Position numbers and translations under genes: made by a program
Assembly: GCF_009905375.1 (NCBI RefSeq)
Contig: NC_133650.1
Location: 149,650,125-149,714,124, forward strand
From: Apium graveolens
Taxonomy: Eukaryota; Streptophyta; Magnoliopsida; Apiales; Apiaceae
Reading direction: 5' to 3'
DNA: 64,000 bases
Notes under the pieces: model-generated
What the model saw: the letters and a program-made list of their open reading frames with translations, nothing else
Told to the model about the DNA's origin: nothing
Databases searched by the model: none
Shown here: positions 33,347 through 44,630 of the stretch, in pieces
How the letters are laid out: each line of letters opens with the position of its first letter
How positions within the stretch are numbered: position 1 is the first letter of the stretch

Positions 33347-34960
33347 AAAATGGCTAGAAGTTGTTATGTGGCCTCACTGAGGGCAGATGGAGTTGGGGGG
33401 CAGGTTTTGCCTATTGAAGATCTGGATATCCGAGAGAATGATGAAAAAAGAGGGAATCCAGCAAAAGTCTTGGTTTTAGTCCCTTTCGCCCCCGAGGATC
33501 TTGAGAATGTGACTTTCATTGGAGCCACACTAGAGGAGCCCCTTAGAGGGAAGTTGGTGAAATTTTTGCAAGAAAATAATGATGTATTTGCATGGTCAGC
33601 AGCTGATATGCCAGGCATAGACTCGAAACTGATTACTCATAAGCTGAATGTGGATCCGAATCGGAAGATATTGAAGCAAAAGAAAAGAAGTTTTGCTCTA
33701 GAGAGGCAAGAAGCTATAAAACAGGAAGTAGAGAAGCTCTTAGAGGCTGGTTTCATCGAGGAGATACAATTTCACGAATGGTTAGCAAATCCTGTGATGG
33801 TAAAAAAGGCCAATGGAAAATGGAGGATGTGTGTGGATTTCACTTACCTAAATGATGCATGCCCAAAGGATTGTTTCCCATGGCCAAGGATAGATACTTT
33901 GATAGATGCCACTGCTAGACATGAGATGCTGAGGTTAATGGATGGATTTAGTGGATACAATCAAATCAAGATGCACAAGGACGACATCCTAAATGTATCA
34001 TTCATCACTGACTTTGGTGTTTATTGTTATCTTGTTATGACATTTGGTCTCAAGAATGCAGGAGCTACCTATCAAAGGTTGGTAAATAAAATTTTTAAGG
34101 ATCTTATTGGCAAGACCATAAAAGTTTATGTTGATGGCATGTTAGTCAATAGTCTAGTAAAGACTAACCATATAACCCATTTGAGGGAAGCTTTCGGGGT
34201 CCTGAGATACCACAAGATGATGTTAAATCCTACAAAGTGTGCTTTCGGAGTAGGATCTGGAAAGTTTTTGGGATTGATGGTCTCCAAGAGAGGAATCGAG
34301 GCCAATCCCGATAAAATAAAGGCAATCCTGGACATGGAGCCACCAAAAACTATCAAAGATGTTCAAAAGCTCACTGGAAGGGTTGCTGCATTGGGACGAT
34401 TCATCTCAAAGTCTGGGGAGAAGTTCTTGTTGTTCTTCAAGTCCTTAAAGAAGGTTAAAGATTTTGTATGGAATGAGAAAAGCCAGAAGGCATTCGAGGA
34501 ATTAAAGAAATATATGGCTCAGGCCCCGTTGTTGGCCAAGCCAGCTTTGAATGAAGTTTTATACTTATACTTGGCCGTTTCGGAGAGTGCCTTGAGCGCT
34601 GTATTGGTTAAGGAGGAACTGAAAATCCAGAAACCCGTATACTATGTCAGCAAAATTCTGCATAGAGCTGAGTTGAATTATTCAACTATTGAGAAGTTTG
34701 CTTTAGCCTTGGTAATGGCTTCAAGAAAGTTACGTCCTTACTTTCAGGCTCATCAAATTGAGGTGCTAAAAAATCAGCCCCTGAGAAATATTATTCATAG
34801 TCCCAAGGCTAGTGGGAGGCTGATCAAGTGGGCAATAGAGCTGGGAGAATTTGATATCAAATATAAGCCACGAACCACAATAAAAGCCCAGACATTGGCT
34901 GACTTCGTGGTGGAATGTACCATACCCAACCAAGAAGTCGGGGGCAGGAATATACTATAC
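33347..34960 (+). pseudogene. rt: Tat reverse transcriptase and RNase H, active-site mutant
   Basis: A long open frame gives FAWSAADMPGIDSKLI, EVEKLLEAGFIEEIQFHEWL, NPVMVKKANGKWRMCVDFTYLNDACPKD, the LMDGFSGYNQIKM block and, at 34127-34138, YVDG where YVDD is needed, so the second catalytic Asp of the palm is lost. The connection and RNase H follow (YYVSKILHRAELNYSTIEK, QPLRNIIHSPKASGRLIKWAIEL, LADFVVECT). Compared with other Gypsy RT the length is normal. A frameshift near 34950 cuts it from the second RNase H. Confidence 0.88.
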
Positions 34961-34974
34961 CTTCAAACACAGAA

Positions 34975-35405
34975 GGTGATAAAGGGGACAAAGAGAAGGA
35001 AGTTAAGGAAAAGGAATATTGGGTCCTCTATTTTGATGGAGCATCAAAAACAAATTCAAGTGAAGCAAGTTTGGTTTTATAAAGCCCCGATGGGTTCTTA
35101 ATTGAATATGCTATGAAGTTAGACTTTCCAACCATAAACAATAAGGCAGAATATGAAGCTCTGATAGCTAGCCTCGGCCTAGCACGGACACTTAGAGTCA
35201 AGAACTTGAAGGTCTGTAGAGACTCGAAGTTGGTCATATCCCAGGTGAAGGGAGAGTTTGAGGCAAGGGATGATACGATGGCTAAGTATGTCCACCTAGT
35301 AAGAGCTGTGATCACCCAATTCGATGAATGCCATGTTGAGCACATCCCAAGGGAGGAAAATGCTAAGGCAGATGCATTGTCGAAGTTTGCTTCGTCTGAG
35401 ATAGA
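34975..35405 (+). pseudogene. Second (archaeal-type) RNase H of the Tat element
   Basis: In the frame that contains EYWVLYFDGASKTNSS (from 35010) the first acidic residue is present. After a stop at 35080-35082 the text continues SPDGFLIEYAMKLDFPTINNKAEYEALIASL, with the Glu, and VCRDSKLVISQVKGEFEARDD with the next Asp, then ENAKADALSKFAS. These are motifs of the extra archaeal-like RNase H found only in the Tat lineage. The TAA and a frame change at its start break it. Confidence 0.82.
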
Positions 35406-36726
35406 GGAAAGTTCAGGAAGTGTATACTTCCGCATTTTGAAGACACGAAGCATTGATGTTAAGCTCGTAGCTCCTATAGGGATGGGGACGTCATGGATAG
35501 ATCCTATTAAGGCCCATATTCAAACTGGATGGCTACCAAATGACGTGACTGAAGCACGGAAGTTGGTTGTTCGAGCACTAAGATACTCCTTGATATATGG
35601 GATTTTGTATAAAAGATCTTATGTAGTTCCTTACCTAAGATGTCTCAGGTCCGATGAGGCACGCTTGGCTCTTGAAGAAGTACATGAAGGTATCTATGGG
35701 CAACACTTGGGGGGCAGAGCACTGGCTCATAAGATAACCCATTTAGGTTTCTATTGGCTAGAGATGATGGCCGATGCTAAAGAGTATGTGAAGAAATGTG
35801 ATCATTGTCAGAAACATGCACCTGTTGTTCGACAACCCCCCGAGATGTTGACTTCAATCAACTCTCCCATCCCCTTTTCCATATGGGGAATGGATATACT
35901 TGGACCTTTCCCCATGGACATGGCACAAAGGAAGTTCTTGATTGTAGCCATTGATTATTTTACAAAGTGGATTGAAGCCAAACCTTTGGACAAAATCACA
36001 ACTAAGCAGGTTGCACAATTCCTGTGGGAAAACATCATGTGCCATTATGGAATTCCCCGCATCCTAGTCACTGACAATGGAACACAGTTCAATAATGAGG
36101 AATTCAAGAAGTATTGTGAGGAGAATGAAATTGAATTACGATTTACCTCTGTGGCTCACCCGCAAGCCAATGGGCAAACAGAAGTGGCGAATCGAATAAT
36201 CCTGGATGGACTAAAGAAGAGGATCGAGAAGTCGAGGAATAACTGGGTGGATGAAATACTCCGAATACTATGGGCCTATAGGACTACCTGTAGAGACACG
36301 ACTGGAGCAACTTACTTTATGTTAGCATATGGGGAATAAGCGGTTGTTCCTGTAGAGATATCACATTCATCTCCCAGAATTCAAGTTTTTAATGCTGAGG
36401 AAAATGAAGAAGGGCAAAGATTAGCCCTGGATGTAATTGATGAAGTATGAGATGAAGCACATGCGAAGATAGTGGAATATCAGAAAAAGGCTTCGTTCAA
36501 CTACAACCTAAGGGTTAAGGAAAGGTTCTTTAAGCAAGGTGACCTAGTCCTGAGGAAGGTGGAAGCTTCTGGTGTTGGGCAGAAAGGGAAACTTGCCCCA
36601 AATTGGGAAGGACCATACAAGGTCAAAAGTGTTCAAGGTAGAGGAACCTACAAGCTTGAGACTATGGATGGTTTTGAAGTCCCGAGAACTTGGCATGCAC
36701 AAAACCTGAAGATTTACTATGTGTAA
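35406..36726 (+). pseudogene. int: Tat integrase, nearly intact then broken
   Basis: The frame from 35113 runs on into integrase. The zinc site is complete: HEGIYGQH at about 35690 and CDHC at 35799-35810. The core has WGMDILGPF, VTDNGTQFNN and NGQTEVANR, the DDE triad. After ATYFMLAYGE a TAA (36337-36339) and a TGA (36448-36450) interrupt the C-terminal half, which still shows PNWEGPYKVKSVQGRGTYKLE and ends at 36726. It is the best kept pol domain of this element. Confidence 0.88.
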
Positions 36727-37029
36727 AGTGGTTGAGCATGATTCTCACTTGTCAAGATGATAATTAGGATTTACATATTTTAGTTTTAGTTTGAGGTTTA
36801 TTAAGACTTGGGTAAGGGATGAATCCCAACAATTTATGAAATTTAGAAAGTTTTTTAAAATATGTTTGAATCTCTGTGACATGCCAAATAAACTAAATGC
36901 ATGAGATGAAAGCATAAAGTTCAGTAAATAAAGTTGGTTCAAACAAATAATACAAAGTCTGATAACAAAGTCTCAAAGACAAGATAAAATAAATAAGCCA
37001 CGTAGGGCTAGAAAAGCTCTAAGGAGCAG

Positions 37030-38924
37030 AGGTGCCCTCAGCATCCATGTCATCATCCGCCGCTATCACTGGAAGTCTCAGTAGTCCCGTAGGAGGAAGA
37101 GCTATCATCTGCAGCAGGCCTAGAAGATGACTCGGGAGGAGGAAGAAACGGGTCCTGAGGAATACGATCCGAGACGACCACTCAGGTGCGGAACCTCAGT
37201 AGCAAAGCCTCGTCATCAGGGCAGACATAGTCCGCTGGGTTAATATCAGGGCAAGCCTCATTCACGGTCCCAAGGGCCGTGTCCTAGCCAGTCCTAAAAA
37301 ACCCAGGGAACACCGAGTCATCCCTCACCCTTATAGACTGGGTAAACTCCTCCGAGTCCAGGTAGTTGTCAATCGCCTTGTCTTTCTCAGCCCTAAGAAT
37401 AACCAGCTCAACATTGGACTCTCCGAGCTCCTCCTCCTTACGCTTCAACTTTCTCTCCAAAGCAGCGTACTTTCTCTGCTGCTTCCTGAGGGCATTATCA
37501 GCTTTATCCGAAGCCCTTTTCCATGATTCAGCTTGCCTCACAGCGCCTTGGAAGTCGGTGTTAGACTGAAACGAAATGATAAACAAAGATATAAGGCAAG
37601 TGAATGCTACAAGTGAAAAGAGAGTAAAATTGTAAGAAAGAGTCGTACCGAGACCAAAGATTGAGCTCCCATAAGCTTTATCCTCTCCAGGTCGGGAGTA
37701 GCTACCACATCGGTGAAGTCCTTGGGGGTTACACCGTGGCAAGACCAATCCCAGGCGTGCTTTGTGGATCCAACCACGGTATCCCCTCGGCGGAATCCCC
37801 AAAGAGGCTGAAAAGCTCCAGTAGCAGCAGAAACAGGAGCAACAATAGAAATAGGGGCACTGTGGGCTTCAGCTCCCTCGGCACGAACCTCCACCATGGG
37901 CTCCTTATGCTTCCTTAAGAAGCTAGGCTCTGTAGCCTTTCCCCGAGTATCCAGTCCCGCAAGGCGAGCCTTCTTCATCCTCGCGGTCTCCTCGATAACA
38001 GGCTTATTATCCTTATTAATTTCCTTAGCAGCTGCAAAAACAAGAGAAAAACAAAAATAAGTGGTGTCAATAATGCATGGAAGAAAATAAAAACGAGAAG
38101 GGAAGAAAAATACCCTGTTGAGAAATTGAGGATAGCCCCACGTGAATAAGGGAGAACTCCTCTAAAAGAGTCCAGCTGATAGTGGCACCATTATCCCGAG
38201 TGAGCTCATCATATATGATAGTTTTCTCGGGGGTTAGGTGAATGGATTTGAGGCTACCATCACTAACCTTCCCGAAGGAAGATCAGAAGAGGGTGACCTA
38301 GTCCCCATTTTCCCACCTTAATCCGATAAAACTACTCCTCCAATGTTGGTTATTATCGGGAATGGAGGCACTGTTAAAAATATGCTTACACTTGGGCCTT
38401 TGTTTAATGTAGACCCAACCACAGATACTCGAAGAACTGTTATAACACTGAAAGTTTTTCCTAAAAACTGCTACGGATATAGGAAAACCTCCCCTAAGAT
38501 AACAAACCATGAAATATAAAATGTTCCTCCAGGCGTTTGGAGGAAGCTGACAGGGGTTAATTTGCAAGTCTGCTAAAAGGTGGGGGATGAAAGGATGAAA
38601 AGGAAACCTAAGCCCAGCATCAAGGGCATCTGTGTAAACAAAAAGAGTATCGGGTTTTCAGTGGCAAGTACGATCGCCACCGGTAACTGGAACTAGTCTA
38701 AGAGGGGGACGAACATTATAACGTACGTTTAACTTATCGTAATCTATATTGTGCTATATGTTACAATGATCGAAAGAGTCAAGATGTGCAGTTGAGGGAT
38801 ATTCGTCCCCCCTAGTGTTAATCATATCTAACAAAGACATGTAAGAAGAGCGAATTTCGATATCCTTACCTCGTTTCAAAGCTGAGGCAATCTTAGAAGC
38901 TCTTTCAGAATTCTTATCTGCCAT
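37030..38924 (-). pseudogene. Antisense gene of the Tat element (Transposase_28-like), spliced, broken
   Basis: Read on the minus strand the ATG at 38924-38922 opens MADKNSERASKIAS. The second part has FPFHPFIPHLLADLQINPCQ, LPPNAWRNILYFMVCY and IPDNNQHWRSSFIGLRWENG, which fits the putative gypsy-type transposon domain (PF04195 type). Two introns have GT-AG ends and keep the frame: 38113-38032 (82 bases; QQ-A-AKEINKD) and 37648-37566 (83 bases; SLVS-SNTDFQGAVRQ). The last part is a Lys/Glu/Arg coiled coil (QRKYAALERKLKRKEEELGE) followed by Ser-rich text. Five or more stops break it. Antisense ORFs at this place are known from some Tat elements such as Grande; the function is unknown. Confidence 0.75.
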
Positions 38925-39097
38925 TGAGGGAGATTGAAGGAAACTTGAAACCTTGGAAGGGGAGGGAGGCCGGAATAGGCTAAGAAGGTTCCCAGAAAAT
39001 TCCTAAAGGGAGGGAGGAGTGTGGAGAGTGTTGAGAAGAAAGGAGAATGTTAGAGGAGTGAAATGAGAAGTGTGAGGAGGTCACATCCCCCCTCACT

Positions 39098-39105
39098 CTT
39101 ATATA
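39098..39105 (-). promoter_or_regulatory. TATA box of the antisense gene
   Basis: On the minus strand GGCTATATAAGAG lies about 175 bases upstream of the antisense ATG, next to a G-rich stretch. It is a good TATA match and lies outside the LTR, so the antisense gene could have its own promoter. This is inference from position. Confidence 0.6.
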
Positions 39106-39119
39106 GCCACAAGGAAGGC

Positions 39120-39565
39120 AATTTGGGCCTAAAAAAGCCCATTTGGGCCCAAAAAATAGAGAATTCTGGAATATTTTAGAGAAATTTGGAAGAATTTAAG
39201 TAAATTCTAGAAAAATAAGATAATACTTGGCAAAATCTAGAAGAATCCAGAAGAAACTTCAGAAATTCCAGAAAATTCTGGAATTTGGGTTTTAAATGGA
39301 GGCCCAGCCCAAATCTTATTGGGCTTGGGGGTATAAAAAGCCCAATTCAAAAAAAGCCCAGTAAAGGATTCAATAAGTCAAGCCCAAGTCATGGGCCCAA
39401 ATTCAAGTTGAAAGATAAAATCCAGCCTAGGTTTAGGGCCCAGATCATGTATATGGGCTTAAAATAATAAAAAGAAGAAAAGAGGCCCAGAAAAATAAAG
39501 ACCCAAAAAAGAGGCCCAATTGAGAAGGCCCAGGAAAACCAAGAAAGTGCCAAATAAAGATAAGC
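39120..39565. repeat. GGCCCAAAA-rich segment
   Basis: GCCCAAAT, GGCCCAAAA, GAGGCCCAG and relatives recur more than fifteen times without fixed spacing. Similar words occur near the LTR start. No ORF is supported. Confidence 0.65.
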
Positions 39566-39654
39566 CCAGAAAAATCAGGGGCCCAAGATATTGTTTATTT
39601 TAAAAAAAAATAAATAATAATACAAAATTCCTGACCCAATTCAATCATGATTTA

Positions 39655-40020
39655 TGCTGTGTTCCTGGTCGAATGATTTTGGTCGAAATTAACCACGACC
39701 TGGGAAACAAAGTTCATAATTCGGTCAAGGAAGTCAGAATCAAACACTAAATCCTGACCGAATTCTTAGTCGAACACTCCTCCTCGAAAATAACTTCGAC
39801 TAGGAGAAAATAAATGGGCTAATTCAGTCAAAAAACAAATATCCTGACCGAAAAGGGGAAGATCCTGGTCGAACTAAAAAAAGAGGATAAAATCTTGGCT
39901 GAAAATCGACCAGGATTCCTGCTCGAAAACTCCTGCTCGAAGTGGCTGTCGACCTGGGCAATATTGAGACTAATTCGACCAGGATCCTGGTCGAATAGGA
40001 TTCCTGGTCGAAAAAGGGAG
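39655..40020. repeat. CTGGTCGAA dispersed repeat segment
   Basis: CTGGTCGAA, CTGACCGAA, GACCAGGA and their reverse complements recur about twenty times, in both orientations. The words are nearly palindromic (TTCGACCAGG and CCTGGTCGAA). Secondary structure in RNA is possible. Confidence 0.75.
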
Positions 40021-40180
40021 GTATTTTTTTTAAAAAAAAATGTTTCCTGAAAAAGATTTTTATTTTCTGGAAAATTATAAATATTTTATGGAAAATAAAA
40101 ATACCTTGGAAACTCTAGAAAAATTAAGGAAATTCCTTAAAAAATTTCTGAAAAATATGAATATTTTTGGAAATTAAGGG

Positions 40181-40430
40181 GAAAAAATCCCAGAATTAAG
40201 GGAAAATTCCAGAAAAAATAGGGAAAAAATCCCAGAATTAAGGGAAAATTCCAGAAAAATAAGGAAAAATCCCAGAATTAAGGGAAAATTCTAGAAAATT
40301 AAGGAAAAAATCTCAGAATTAAGGGAAAATTCCATAAAATTAGGAAAAACCCCCAGAAATATGGGTAAATTCCCGAAAATTAAGGAAAAATCCCAGAATT
40401 AAGGGAAAATTCCTGGAAATAAGGGGAATA
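40181..40430. repeat. Tandem repeat, 40-42 bp, about six copies
   Basis: The word TCCCAGAATTAAGGGAAAAT recurs starting at 40188, 40230, 40270, 40311, 40351 (most divergent) and 40391. Spacing is 40-42 bases. Tandem repeats in the 3' untranslated region are a known feature of Tat elements and can seed satellites. Confidence 0.9.
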
Positions 40431-40537
40431 AAGGCAAATCGTTGTAAATGTGTAGGTCGCTCCACACTTTATGCAAAGACGATACCCTGTAAGGGAACAA
40501 ATGAACTTAACTTCTGCGAATTTTTTTCACGGTTTCC

Positions 40538-40555
40538 CCGAAGTTGGGGGGCAAA
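40538..40555 (+). other. Polypurine tract of the Tat element
   Basis: CCGAAGTTGGGGGGCAAA lies directly before the 3' LTR start TGGTAGGG. It primes plus-strand DNA synthesis. Confidence 0.85.
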
Positions 40556-41064
40556 TGGTAGGGAATAAAATAAGGTCTGAGTATGTAATTAATGTTGCAT
40601 ACATTATATCAGAATTGGGCTGAAAGTCAGGCCCATTTGAGAAGGCCCAAAACCCTGAATATTAATTAATTTCATAATTAATTAATAAGGGATAAGTCAG
40701 CTGATAAGATGAGTCCTAGTGGAGAAATAAATCCTTGTAGATTGGTCTCCAAGGAACCTGGTGGGATAAGGAATCAGCTTCCTACCTCTTAGGACTCCAA
40801 ATTCTATTCTAATTCTGAGACTTGCCCACCAAGTCTCCTAAATCTAGTCCAACTCACGGACTCCCAACATCTATATAAGGGGCCTCACCCCACAAATCAG
40901 AACTACGTTTTTTAACTTGATCATTGGCAATCAGCAAGGTACGTAGTCATCTTGTTAAGGCAGAGCGAGTCACGAAACACAAGAGCAGCCAAATCTGCCT
41001 CGAAGCTCACGTTCCCTAGTAATAGATACAGTAATTATTATACCTTAGTTTTTGATCCATAACA
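40556..41064 (+). repeat. 3' LTR of the Tat element
   Basis: It is colinear with 30464-30973. Differences include TGATAGG to TGGTAGG, ATACATC to ATACAG and small changes near the TATA box (TATATAAG near 40872-40879). The following CACAC is the target duplication. Confidence 0.92.
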
Positions 41065-41267
41065 CACACCTATAATTATTAATAAAAATATAAATTTCAA
41101 TCATTACATTATTTTTTAAAACTGTAGTATCACTAACTTATATACCTATGTGTATATTAATAAGTATTATCAAATCATACGATTAAAAATTTAAATAAAT
41201 AAGTTTCATAACTTAAAATTTTTACTTCAAATTAAATTTTAAAAAAATATGTAATATTAAAAATAAT

Positions 41268-41294
41268 CCGTGCATCGCACGGGTTTTAGGCTAG
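41268..41294 (+). mobile_element. Helitron 3' terminus
   Basis: A hairpin CCGTGC-ATC-GCACGG (41268-41282) is followed eight bases later by CTAG (41291-41294) and a T. A short GC hairpin a few bases before CTRR, and insertion before T, are the hallmarks of plant Helitron 3' ends. AT-rich, gene-free DNA upstream suits a non-autonomous Helitron into which the Tat element inserted. The 5' end was not found. Confidence 0.7.
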
Positions 41295-43497
41295 TTTTTA
41301 ACTAATATCCTTCTTTCTTATATGGATGGTCATCGTGTCATTTCGAGACAGGAAAGTATTCGGTCAATTTAGATTAAAATCAGACCAAACCGCATAGAGT
41401 GAAAAATCAAAATATGATTTTTTTCATGTTCGAAAGGATCGAACGAATCAAAATAATTCAATTCGGTCCGGTTTTGAATCAAAAGAACTATTATTCTTTC
41501 AAAAAATTTATATTAAATATAAAATCAAAATTTTATTTATTAAAACATTTATCAATTAATCCCTGCTATTCCACCAACATATATATCGGAGTTCACAACA
41601 AGTCTACCAACATAGATAATTTGAGAATTTAAACATGGTGTTCAAATTAAAAACAAGTGCCCGTACTGCAATATGTATCATTAGATTATAATTTTAAAAA
41701 ATTATTGACATAATGCGATATAGAAAGCTCTAACAGTGTATAGATTGAATTACAACCCATAAATTATAACTATAGATTATAGATTATAAGATGTATGTAT
41801 ATAGTTATATATATATGTATGTATATGTAATGTATATAATAAATGTTATATTATTTATTTTTTGAGTTATTTGGTCCAGACCAATATTTTTTTAAAAAGG
41901 ACCGAATTAAATCAATTTTTTAATTAAATCTATTTCGGATCAAATAGACCGAATTTCAAAAAAGTAGGATATAACCAAACCCAATAAACACAGTTTAGTT
42001 TTTCGATTTCGATTCAATTTTTCTTAGTCCTACGAACCCCTAACCCGCCCCGATCCCCGAACGAAAATTATTTTACTATCCCATCCTTGCCCCGGTAAGG
42101 GGATCAGGGCTACCCATGGGAAGTCAAAGATTTTTTTTATTTTTTATTTATTTAAAAAAAATATTTTTTTGTGCGTAATAAACTATAATTGTGAGCAATA
42201 TTTTTAATAAAAGTAATATGATAAATTATAATATTTAAAATTTATTTTGAATTACATACTTATTTTAAACCTTGTTTTGAGTTAATATTCATTTATAGTA
42301 TCAATAATAAAAAATAATGTTATTATAATTAAATAATGTCACAAAAAATAAACATTAAGTTAATTAGCAATTAAAAATTGAATATTATTATAATAATATA
42401 TTTAAAATGTGATAATGCATGGAAGATGAACGAAGTGTGAAAAAATGTAATAATAATTTTTTGTTATTAAAAGTGAAATAAGACTAGCATTTTAAATTAT
42501 ATTTATGACATTATTAAAAATATCTTTTTTATCCTTTACCTTAAATTTTAATTTAAGACATTAGGCGTCTCTTAGACTTTTTTCTATAATGTTCAGAAAA
42601 GAAGAGCATGTCGCTTAAGTGCGGTTTATCTTGATTCACGTGATTTGCGGGATATTGTGTGAATCCATGGGTTTACTCCAGTACGCACCCGAAGGGTAGC
42701 CGGCTGCGGATCCCCTACGATTAAAGAAAAAAGGGAATGTATTAGGATTTCCAGTATTTTAGAAAATTACATATCTGATGATTATTTTTGTATTAATTTT
42801 CTAAATTGTAATTTAAGTACCTTATTTAAAATGTTTTTGAAATTGTTATTAGAATTGCTCTAAAATTCATCAATTTTTGGAGGAGCTCCTTAAAACTTTA
42901 CTTTAGCACTTAGCACGAGAAAGGTGTTGGGCTTTTTTAGTTGCCTTTTTTTCCTTTGTAAGTAATTTGAGTTGCTTACCTATAATAATAAGAGTAATAT
43001 AATTAGGTACACTTCTCATTTTAGTTTGATGGGTTTGATTATCTTTTCAATTATTATCATTTTAGTTTGATGGGTTTGATATCGTTTCAATTATGATCGT
43101 CACTTCTTTTTAAAAAAATGATCATCAGATCCAACTTATAAAAAATGCAATAGCCAATTTTGAGGTTCGAATTTTGTCAACAATAAATATTTATATTATT
43201 ATTTATACTTTTCAAGTTCTCATGTTCAAATCTCACAAAAAACATATATTTATATTATAATTTATATATACAAAAATACAAACAAGCTCCGAAGTTCGAA
43301 TACCACAAATAATAAGTATTTGTATTATTATTTATAAACATGCAAATAAACATATATTATTTTCATACACTATCCAAATTTCTAAGAACAAATTCCAACA
43401 ACAACAAACATTTTATTATTTATATTTATATATACACAAATAATCTCTCAAGTTCAAAACTCACCAACAGAAAACATTAATATGATTTGTTAGATAT
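41295..43497. other. AT-rich stretch without clear gene
   Basis: Words like GGTCCGGTTTT, CCGAATT and ACCAAACC at 41350-42010 suggest a degraded hAT-like non-autonomous element. A GC-rich patch at 42040-42115 (CCCGATCCCCGAACG, GGGGATCAGGGCTACCC) and one at 42640-42715 (GGGTAGCCGGCTGCGGATCCCC) may be its ends or those of another element. I see no coding frame. Confidence 0.45.
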
Positions 43498-44063
43498 GTT
43501 TGATGATGTCATGACTAATCTGATGTGTTTAGTTTCAGAACTTAATATCAAGACTTATCAGGACATAGTTGGGAATCAGGATTTACTGAAGACAGGAAGA
43601 TATCAGAACTTAAGGTATTAGAACTTGTAATATCAGAACTTAAGGAATGATATGCTTTAGAAGTAAAGTGCGGCTGATTTCTAGGAGAGGATCTGGACTG
43701 AACAAAGGAAGATATGCTTTAGGAGTTGGACGACCAGAAGACTTGTAAAAAGATAATATCTGATTGATATATTTTAGGAAGAGATATATTTTATATCAGT
43801 TAGAAGATATCTTGTAACTGTGTACTATATAAATAAAGCTTAGGATTTACACTTTAAGTGTTATCATTCACGAGAATATTATTTATTATAATCCTAGCAG
43901 CTCTTAGTGATATCATACATCACTGAGAGAGTAGATTAAACCTACTGTATCAGAGTTTGATATATTGAATAAACTTGTTTTCTGTTACATACTTGTGTTT
44001 ATAATCGAATTGATTGTAGATACTATATTCAACCCCCTTCTATAGTATCAATGATGCCTAACA
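43498..44063 (+). repeat. 5' LTR of the env-only element
   Basis: It starts TGTTAGATATGTTTGATGATG and ends ATGCCTAACA. A TATA box (TATATAAA) lies at 43826-43833. The word ATCAGAACTT occurs at 43602 and 43632, with a near copy between. Confidence 0.92.
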
Positions 44064-44190
44064 GGTTGTATTAGAGCTAATCTGTTAAGCTTACAAATAG
44101 TTACGATCCAAACAAGCAATCAATCATGTCTGATCAAGAAAAAATACTAGACCCTCAAGAACTTGCAAAAATACTATAGTCAAGTTCTGA
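44064..44190 (+). other. PBS and gag start remnant of the env-only element
   Basis: GGTTGTATTAGAGCTAATC after the LTR is a degenerate form of the usual TGGTATCAGAGC site. An ATG at 44126 starts MSDQEKILDPQELAKIL and a TAG. This is the place and style of the gag start in the 51-kb element (MSEEEQTPT). At 44182-44191 lies AAGTTCTGAT, where the text joins the pol-env spacer. Confidence 0.7.
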
Positions 44191-44463
44191 TGCAAATCCT
44201 GATGCTTACGTGGTATTATTTATTTACTTGACTTATTTTTGATATTTACTGTAACGGTCATATTTTCAGAAAATACTTAAGTAAGATAAAAATATTGCTA
44301 ATTTTTTGGTTAATGGGAAACGTGTTTGTTTTGATAACTGCATGTGCACAATTATTACTACACGTTTACTGTGCCTACTAATAATGTTTTGACTGATTAC
44401 ATGATGCCAGGTGTCAAAAGTTCGGTTCAGCTTCAGAAATTAGCCGTTGTAATAAGTGGAGCG

Positions 44464-44575
44464 TATATATATGAGATATAAAAGATTTTACAATCTTTTA
44501 CCTACTTTCTCACTCTTTTCTCATCTCTGTTATTCTCTTACACTCTTACTATTTTCTGACGCTACTTTCTTACAG
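44464..44575 (+). promoter_or_regulatory. TATA-like and splice-acceptor-like leader of the env-like ORF
   Basis: GTATATATATGAG (from 44463) lies about 165 bases before the env-like ATG. A pyrimidine-rich run ends TTTCTTACAG at 44575, then GAATTTTATCAAACAC. Both signals exist at the same distance in the element at 58.7 kb, with little else conserved between them. They could make an internal promoter, a spliced env RNA, or both. Confidence 0.55.
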
Positions 44576-44630
44576 GAATTTTATCAAACACTTTCTACAC
44601 ACACATTATTTCACTTAATTTCTCACAGAA

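Larger units (their letters stand above)
30464..41064 (+). mobile_element. Tat-type Gypsy retrotransposon, complete but dead
   Basis: LTRs 30464-30973 (510 bp) and 40556-41064 (509 bp) have about 25 differences by eye. The target duplication is CACAC on both sides (30459-30463 and 41065-41069). Order: PBS, gag, protease, RT-RNase H, a second (archaeal-type) RNase H, integrase, an antisense gene, tandem repeats, polypurine tract, LTR. The second RNase H and the long 3' region with an antisense gene and tandem repeats are features of the Tat lineage of Gypsy elements. Broken frames and an altered RT active site show it is inactive. Confidence 0.93.

Noticed and set aside
40181..40430. Regular 40-bp repeats as a CRISPR array
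   Set aside because: The units are contiguous tandem repeats without unique spacers, in a plant retroelement.
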